NCBI GenBank assembly: GCA_016714225.1 | Contig: JADJNS010000018.1 | Coordinates: forward strand, 62,001-126,000 | Length of the DNA stretch: 64,000 nt | Reading direction: 5' to 3' | Source: Archangiaceae bacterium | GTDB lineage: Bacteria > Myxococcota > Myxococcia > Myxococcales > Myxococcaceae | Part shown: positions 61,048 to 64,000 of the stretch, one piece after another | Layout of the letters: each line of letters begins with the position of its first letter | How positions within the stretch are numbered: the first letter of the stretch is position 1 | Position numbers and translations under genes: made by a program | The notes under the pieces: generated by a model | What the model was told of the DNA's origin: nothing | Databases searched by the model: none | The model's input: only the letters and a program-made list of their open reading frames with translations

Positions 61048-62330
61048 TGAAGACCTGGCTCTCGTTGACGGTGGTGGTGATTGCTTCGCCGGTGCTCGCG
61101 GCGGGGTTCCGCATCGATACGCAGTCGGGCCGCGCGACCGGTATGGGTCAGGCGGTCTCGGCGCTGATCGACGACTCGAGCGCGAACTTCTACAACCCGG
61201 CCGGTCTCACCGCGGCGGGGCGGGGGTTCGAGGTGATGGTCGGCGACTCGCTGATCATTCCCCAGGTCAAGTTCACCGCGCCGAACGGTGACGCGACCGG
61301 CACGGTGTTCGAGGTGTCTCCGCCGCCGCACGTCTACGCGCGCATGGGCCTGCTCGACGAGCTCGCGCTGGGCGTGGGCGTATTCACTCCGTTCGGCGCC
61401 GCCGGCCACTGGCCGGAAGACTGGGCGGGCCAGTACCTGGCGCACCAGTCGTCGGTGCAGACCTTCGACATCAACATCAACCTGGCGTACCGCCTTCACC
61501 CGCGGCTCTCGGTGGCGGCGGGCGTGAACGTGGTGCGCGGCACGGTGGCGATCGCGCGGCACCTCGACTTCATCGACTCGCAGGGTGAGGTGACGCTGGG
61601 CGGGGCGGCGTGGGGCGTGAACTTCAACGCCGCGCTGCGGGTCGAGATGATCGAGAACCGGCTGTGGTTCGGCGGTCAGGTTCGCACCGCGACCGACCTC
61701 GCGTTCGTCGGCAACGCCCACTTCGAGGGCGTGCCGGTCGAGTTTCAGAGCCGCATCTACGACCAGGGCATCAAGGCCCACGTCACGCTGCCGATGACCG
61801 GCCAGGCGGGCCTCGGCCTCAAGCTGATGGACCGGCTGCGCATCGGTATGGACTTCACGTACGTCGACTGGTCGAAGTTTCGCGAGCTGCGCATCGAGTT
61901 CGAGAACCCCGACCTCACCGTGCCGCTGCCGAAGAACTGGTACGACACCGCCAGCTTCCACGTGGGCGCCGAGCTCGACGTGAGCCAAAGCTTCGCGGCG
62001 CGCATCGGGTTCGTCTACGACCCGACCCCGTCGCCGGCCAACACCCTGACCCCCGAGCTGCCCGACGCCACCCGCCTCAAGTTCTGCCTGGGCGTGGGCT
62101 ACAAGCACTCGAGCGGGTTCTTCGCCGACCTGGGCTTTCAGTTCATCGCGCTGCTGGCGCAGAACAGCTCGGCCCCCGGCTTCCCCGGCACGTACAGCGG
62201 TACGGCCGAGGTCATCTCGCTGTCGCTGGGGTACCGGCACCAGGCGCACCCGAAGGCCGAAGTCGCGCCTGAGGCGGTGCCGGGCGAGGCTCCGGCTCCG
62301 GCGGGTGAGCAGCCGATGACTTCGCCCTGA
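61047..62330 (+). CDS. FadL/OmpP1-family outer-membrane fatty-acid transporter
   Basis: A 427-residue protein with a signal peptide ending VLAAG. Family hallmarks are the N-terminal plug region GFRIDTQSGRATGMGQAVSA and SSANFYNPAGLT, and a long series of amphipathic beta strands. The C-terminal ~30 residues after the last strand are an Ala/Pro/Glu tail, unusual for a barrel. It should admit long-chain fatty acids across the outer membrane. TAATG overlap with the lipase gene suggests the two act together in lipid scavenging. Confidence 0.93.
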   Translation: MKTWLSLTVVVIASPVLAAGFRIDTQSGRATGMGQAVSALIDDSSANFYNPAGLTAAGRGFEVMVGDSLIIPQVKFTAPNGDATGTVFEVSPPPHVYARMGLLDELALGVGVFTPFGAAGHWPEDWAGQYLAHQSSVQTFDININLAYRLHPRLSVAAGVNVVRGTVAIARHLDFIDSQGEVTLGGAAWGVNFNAALRVEMIENRLWFGGQVRTATDLAFVGNAHFEGVPVEFQSRIYDQGIKAHVTLPMTGQAGLGLKLMDRLRIGMDFTYVDWSKFRELRIEFENPDLTVPLPKNWYDTASFHVGAELDVSQSFAARIGFVYDPTPSPANTLTPELPDATRLKFCLGVGYKHSSGFFADLGFQFIALLAQNSSAPGFPGTYSGTAEVISLSLGYRHQAHPKAEVAPEAVPGEAPAPAGEQPMTSP

Positions 62331-62341
62331 GGCGTGTCGTC

Positions 62342-62355
62342 AACGGCCGTTCACG
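62342..62355. repeat. Palindromic motif AACGGCCGTTCACG, copy 2
   Basis: Identical over 14 bases to 40406-40419. It lies just after the FadL-type gene and immediately left of the IS element. Confidence 0.4.
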
Positions 62356-62358
62356 TTC

Positions 62359-62382
62359 ACGTTAGAGGATCCAACACATCTT
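62359..62382 (+). repeat. IS left inverted repeat
   Basis: ACGTTAGAGGATCCAACACA followed by TCTT. It matches the reverse complement of 63831-63854 at 21 of 24 positions. Confidence 0.85.
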
Positions 62383-62417
62383 TGACGGGCACCCGTGGGA
62401 CGTGATCAACGGGCCAG

Positions 62418-63839
62418 ATGGCGAACCGCAACGGATTACCGGGTATCGAGGCGGAGTTCGAGAGGGCTGAGCTTGGCGACGCGCGGCTGAACAAGCGACT
62501 GATGTCATTCGCTTCGGCGTTCGCGAATGCACCGGACGAGAGTCTGCCGGAGATGGCTGGATCCATCGCCGAGCGCGAGGCGCACTACCGCCTGCTGAAC
62601 AATGAGCGCGTCGAGTTCGAGCTCCTCCTCGCGGCCCACATCCAGCAGAGCCGGAACCGAGTAGCGGAGGCAAAGCGCGTTCTCATTGTGCACGACACGA
62701 CCTCGTTCGTCCTTGAGGGGGAGCGAGGAGCCGAGACTGGCTACCTGAACACTGGCGCACGCGGCTTCTACCTTCACGGTTCGGTCGCAGTTGTTGCCGA
62801 GGGGGAGAGTCGCGAGTGCCTCGGCGTGGTGGCCGCTCATACTTGGAGTCGTGAGAAACCACCGGCGAAGCGCGGAAAATCGAAGAAACGCTCTGGGGCT
62901 GAGCTGGCCCAGCAGCCGACTCGCGAAGCCGACCGGTGGGGCGACAACATTCTCTCAACCGAGAGGTTGGTAGACGGGGCTGCGGAACTCATCCACGTCA
63001 CGGACAGCGAGGGGCACAAATACTGGCTGATGGAGCGGCTGCGAAAGAGGGGCCATCGCTTCATCATTCGATTGGCGCGAGAGCACAAAGCCAGAGAACT
63101 CGCTGATGACGAGTGGGATCTCGTCAGCAACCTGGTCGGCAAGGCGGAAGATGTCGCCGAACGCTCCGTGCCGCTTCCCGCTCGTACGGGTAAGCGCCCG
63201 CCGAAGACGAAGAAGACCTTCCCCGACCGCCAGAGCCGAGTCGCGAAGCTGCGATTCGGGAAGATGCAGCTGGCTTTGAAGAAACCTTCGTACCTTGGCA
63301 ACGATGTCGCCCCCGAGACGGTGGTGAACGTGGTGCGAGTCTACGAGGTGGATGCGCCAGCCGAAGTCGAACCCGTCGAGTGGATTCTCTTCACGTCGGA
63401 GCCCATCGCGACCGCAGAAGATGTGCTGGCGGTCGTCGACAACTACCGAAAGCGATGGGTCATCGAGGATTTCTTCCGAGCGTTGAAAACGGGCACTTCG
63501 TACGAACTGCGCCAGCTCGAAAGCGCAAGAGCATGGAAGAACGTACTGGCCATCTCACTACCGATAGCCTGGCGGCTACTCGCTATCCGCACAGCGGCGC
63601 GCGAGCAGCCCAATGAGCCGGCAACAACGATCTTCACCACGACTGAACTGGCGGCACTTAGGCATCGCCTGCCGAAACGCCTGCCGCAGAATCCAACGCG
63701 TCGAGAGGCGGTGCTTGTCCTCGCTGAGCTTGGCGGTCACCACAAGAGCAACGGAGAGCCCGGCTGGCAGATTCTCCATCGCGCATGGATGAAACTCCTT
63801 CCTCTCGTCGAGGGCATGGAGCTGGCCAGAAAGATGTGA
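62418..63839 (+). CDS. IS4-family transposase
   Basis: A 473-residue protein, intact. The N-terminal Tnp_DNA_bind domain (EAEFERAELGDARLNKRL) recognises the ends. The DDE residues are Asp in IVHDTTSF, Asp in HVTDSEGHK and Glu in the YREK signature YRKRWVIEDFFRALK, which fits the spacing Y-2-R-3-E-6-K exactly. This is the IS50/Tn5 group, which moves by cut-and-paste. The frame has no disruption, so the element could be active. Confidence 0.95.
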   Translation: MANRNGLPGIEAEFERAELGDARLNKRLMSFASAFANAPDESLPEMAGSIAEREAHYRLLNNERVEFELLLAAHIQQSRNRVAEAKRVLIVHDTTSFVLEGERGAETGYLNTGARGFYLHGSVAVVAEGESRECLGVVAAHTWSREKPPAKRGKSKKRSGAELAQQPTREADRWGDNILSTERLVDGAAELIHVTDSEGHKYWLMERLRKRGHRFIIRLAREHKARELADDEWDLVSNLVGKAEDVAERSVPLPARTGKRPPKTKKTFPDRQSRVAKLRFGKMQLALKKPSYLGNDVAPETVVNVVRVYEVDAPAEVEPVEWILFTSEPIATAEDVLAVVDNYRKRWVIEDFFRALKTGTSYELRQLESARAWKNVLAISLPIAWRLLAIRTAAREQPNEPATTIFTTTELAALRHRLPKRLPQNPTRREAVLVLAELGGHHKSNGEPGWQILHRAWMKLLPLVEGMELARKM

Positions 63840-63854
63840 TCAATCCTCTAACGT
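63831..63854 (-). repeat. IS right inverted repeat
   Basis: AAGATGTGATCAATCCTCTA followed by ACGT. It overlaps the last codons and stop of the transposase gene. Confidence 0.85.
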
Positions 63855-64000
63855 CCACGTCCACGTCCACGTCCACGTCTACGTCTACGACTGACGGGCA
63901 TCGGTTCGATGCGCGTCAGCTCGTGCACGTAGATCTGATCAGGGACGAGGCTGGTGAGCAGCCGCCTGCCGTTCCCCGTCGTGGACGTGGACGTGGACGT
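63848..64000 (-). CDS. Possible partial gene truncated by the IS; extends past the window
   Basis: Reading leftward from the window edge, one minus-strand frame stays open for 50 codons to a TAG at 63850-63848. The middle part, RRLLTSLVPDQIYVHELTRIEPMPV, looks protein-like (read in two parts: RRLLTSLVPDQ, IYVHELTRIE). It is flanked by Thr-Ser repeats at one end and Arg-Gly repeats at the other, both produced by ACGTCC/GGACGT hexamers. The TAG stop comes from the IS end, so if real the original C-terminus was cut off by the insertion. No family is recognised. Confidence 0.35.
   Translation of the reverse strand, partial: TSTSTSTTGNGRRLLTSLVPDQIYVHELTRIEPMPVSRRRRRGRGRGRGR
63851..63886. repeat. 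Hexanucleotide array (ACGTCC/ACGTCT)
   Basis: Four ACGTCC units followed by two ACGTCT units, directly adjoining the IS right end. An inverted counterpart of at least three GGACGT units lies at 63983-64000. Confidence 0.85.
63983..64000. repeat. Hexanucleotide array (GGACGT), running to the window edge
   Basis: At least three GGACGT units, in inverted orientation to the array at 63851-63886. The two arrays could form a long hairpin around the 96 bases between them. Confidence 0.8.

Larger units (their letters stand above)
62359..63854 (+). mobile_element. IS4-family (IS50/Tn5-like) insertion sequence, complete
   Basis: About 1.5 kb bounded by 24-base imperfect inverted repeats (ACGTTAGAGGAT... 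at the left; 21 of 24 bases match). One full-length transposase gene fills it, and its TGA stop lies inside the right repeat. No clear target duplication is seen. The left flank has two GTTCAC hexamers and the right flank begins with ACGTCC hexamers, so it sits next to or inside a short repeat array. Codon use is less GC-biased than in neighbouring genes, consistent with a recent arrival. Confidence 0.88.

Noticed and set aside
63851..63886. CRISPR or attachment site
   Set aside because: Simple hexanucleotide repetition with no spacer structure and no integrase gene.

Overview
The window is one stretch of a very GC-rich (strongly third-position G/C) bacterial chromosome, most likely from a member of the Myxococcota (Myxococcales, possibly an Archangium/Cystobacter relative). 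The clues are two eukaryote-type Ser/Thr kinases, an FHA-containing sigma-54 activator, Gly/Ala/Ser-rich lipoproteins, a DUF1592/DUF1552 pair, a DUF5939-type adenylate cyclase and a giant RHS protein. This is inferred from gene content; no search was run. I saw no tRNA, rRNA or CRISPR array. No gap without a gene exceeds 300 bases; the longest (48428-48715) is filled by a tandem repeat.

Layout. 1-8.5 kb: an edge-truncated membrane protein, a divergent protein with a transglutaminase-like triad, and a 7-kb minus-strand RHS/SpvB-type protein with an unrecognised 296-residue C-terminal tip. 8.6-16.6 kb: envelope and metabolic genes (YdcF-like, M23 peptidase, arginine N-succinyltransferase, a TetR-hydrolase pair with two copies of one operator, M20 peptidase, transaldolase, KdsD). 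16.8-24 kb: the DUF1552/DUF1592 pair and two divergent paralogous lipoprotein-like genes, one frameshifted. 24-28 kb: acyl-CoA dehydrogenase and both electron-transfer flavoprotein subunits, then a metallo-beta-lactamase-fold hydrolase. 28-35 kb: a lipoprotein gene ending in a doubtful poly-C tract, an enhancer-binding protein, an outer-membrane barrel carrying a heme motif next to a di-heme cytochrome, and a kinase-SUMF1 fusion coupled to a blue-copper lipoprotein. 35-40 kb: the classic ftsE-ftsX-envC-like-S41 protease division and peptidoglycan cluster. 40-48 kb: PEGA/coiled-coil protein, ddl, a pilus-type protein, a GT2 synthase, a kinase and a peptidoglycan-binding protein. 48-57 kb: OmpA/Pal lipoprotein and divergent MarR sharing a perfect palindrome, adenylate cyclase, plsC, DEAD-box helicase, a sigma-32-like factor, M15 and M50 peptidases. 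57.5-62.3 kb: a large secreted lipase-like protein translationally coupled to a FadL-type fatty-acid porin. 62.36-63.85 kb: a complete IS4-family element sitting in short hexanucleotide repeats.

Functional threads: (i) peptidoglycan remodelling and division (FtsEX, EnvC-like, S41, M23, M15, Ddl, Pal, PG-binding protein); (ii) fatty-acid release, uptake and oxidation (lipase, FadL, acyl-CoA dehydrogenase, ETF); (iii) outer-membrane redox (heme barrel, di-heme cytochrome, cupredoxin); (iv) signalling.

Quality warning: at least five single-base frameshifts break otherwise well-conserved genes (near 21435, 38553, 51166, 52310 and 53188), and there is an implausible poly-C tract at 28903-28997. 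Part of the apparent gene breakage may be assembly error rather than biology.
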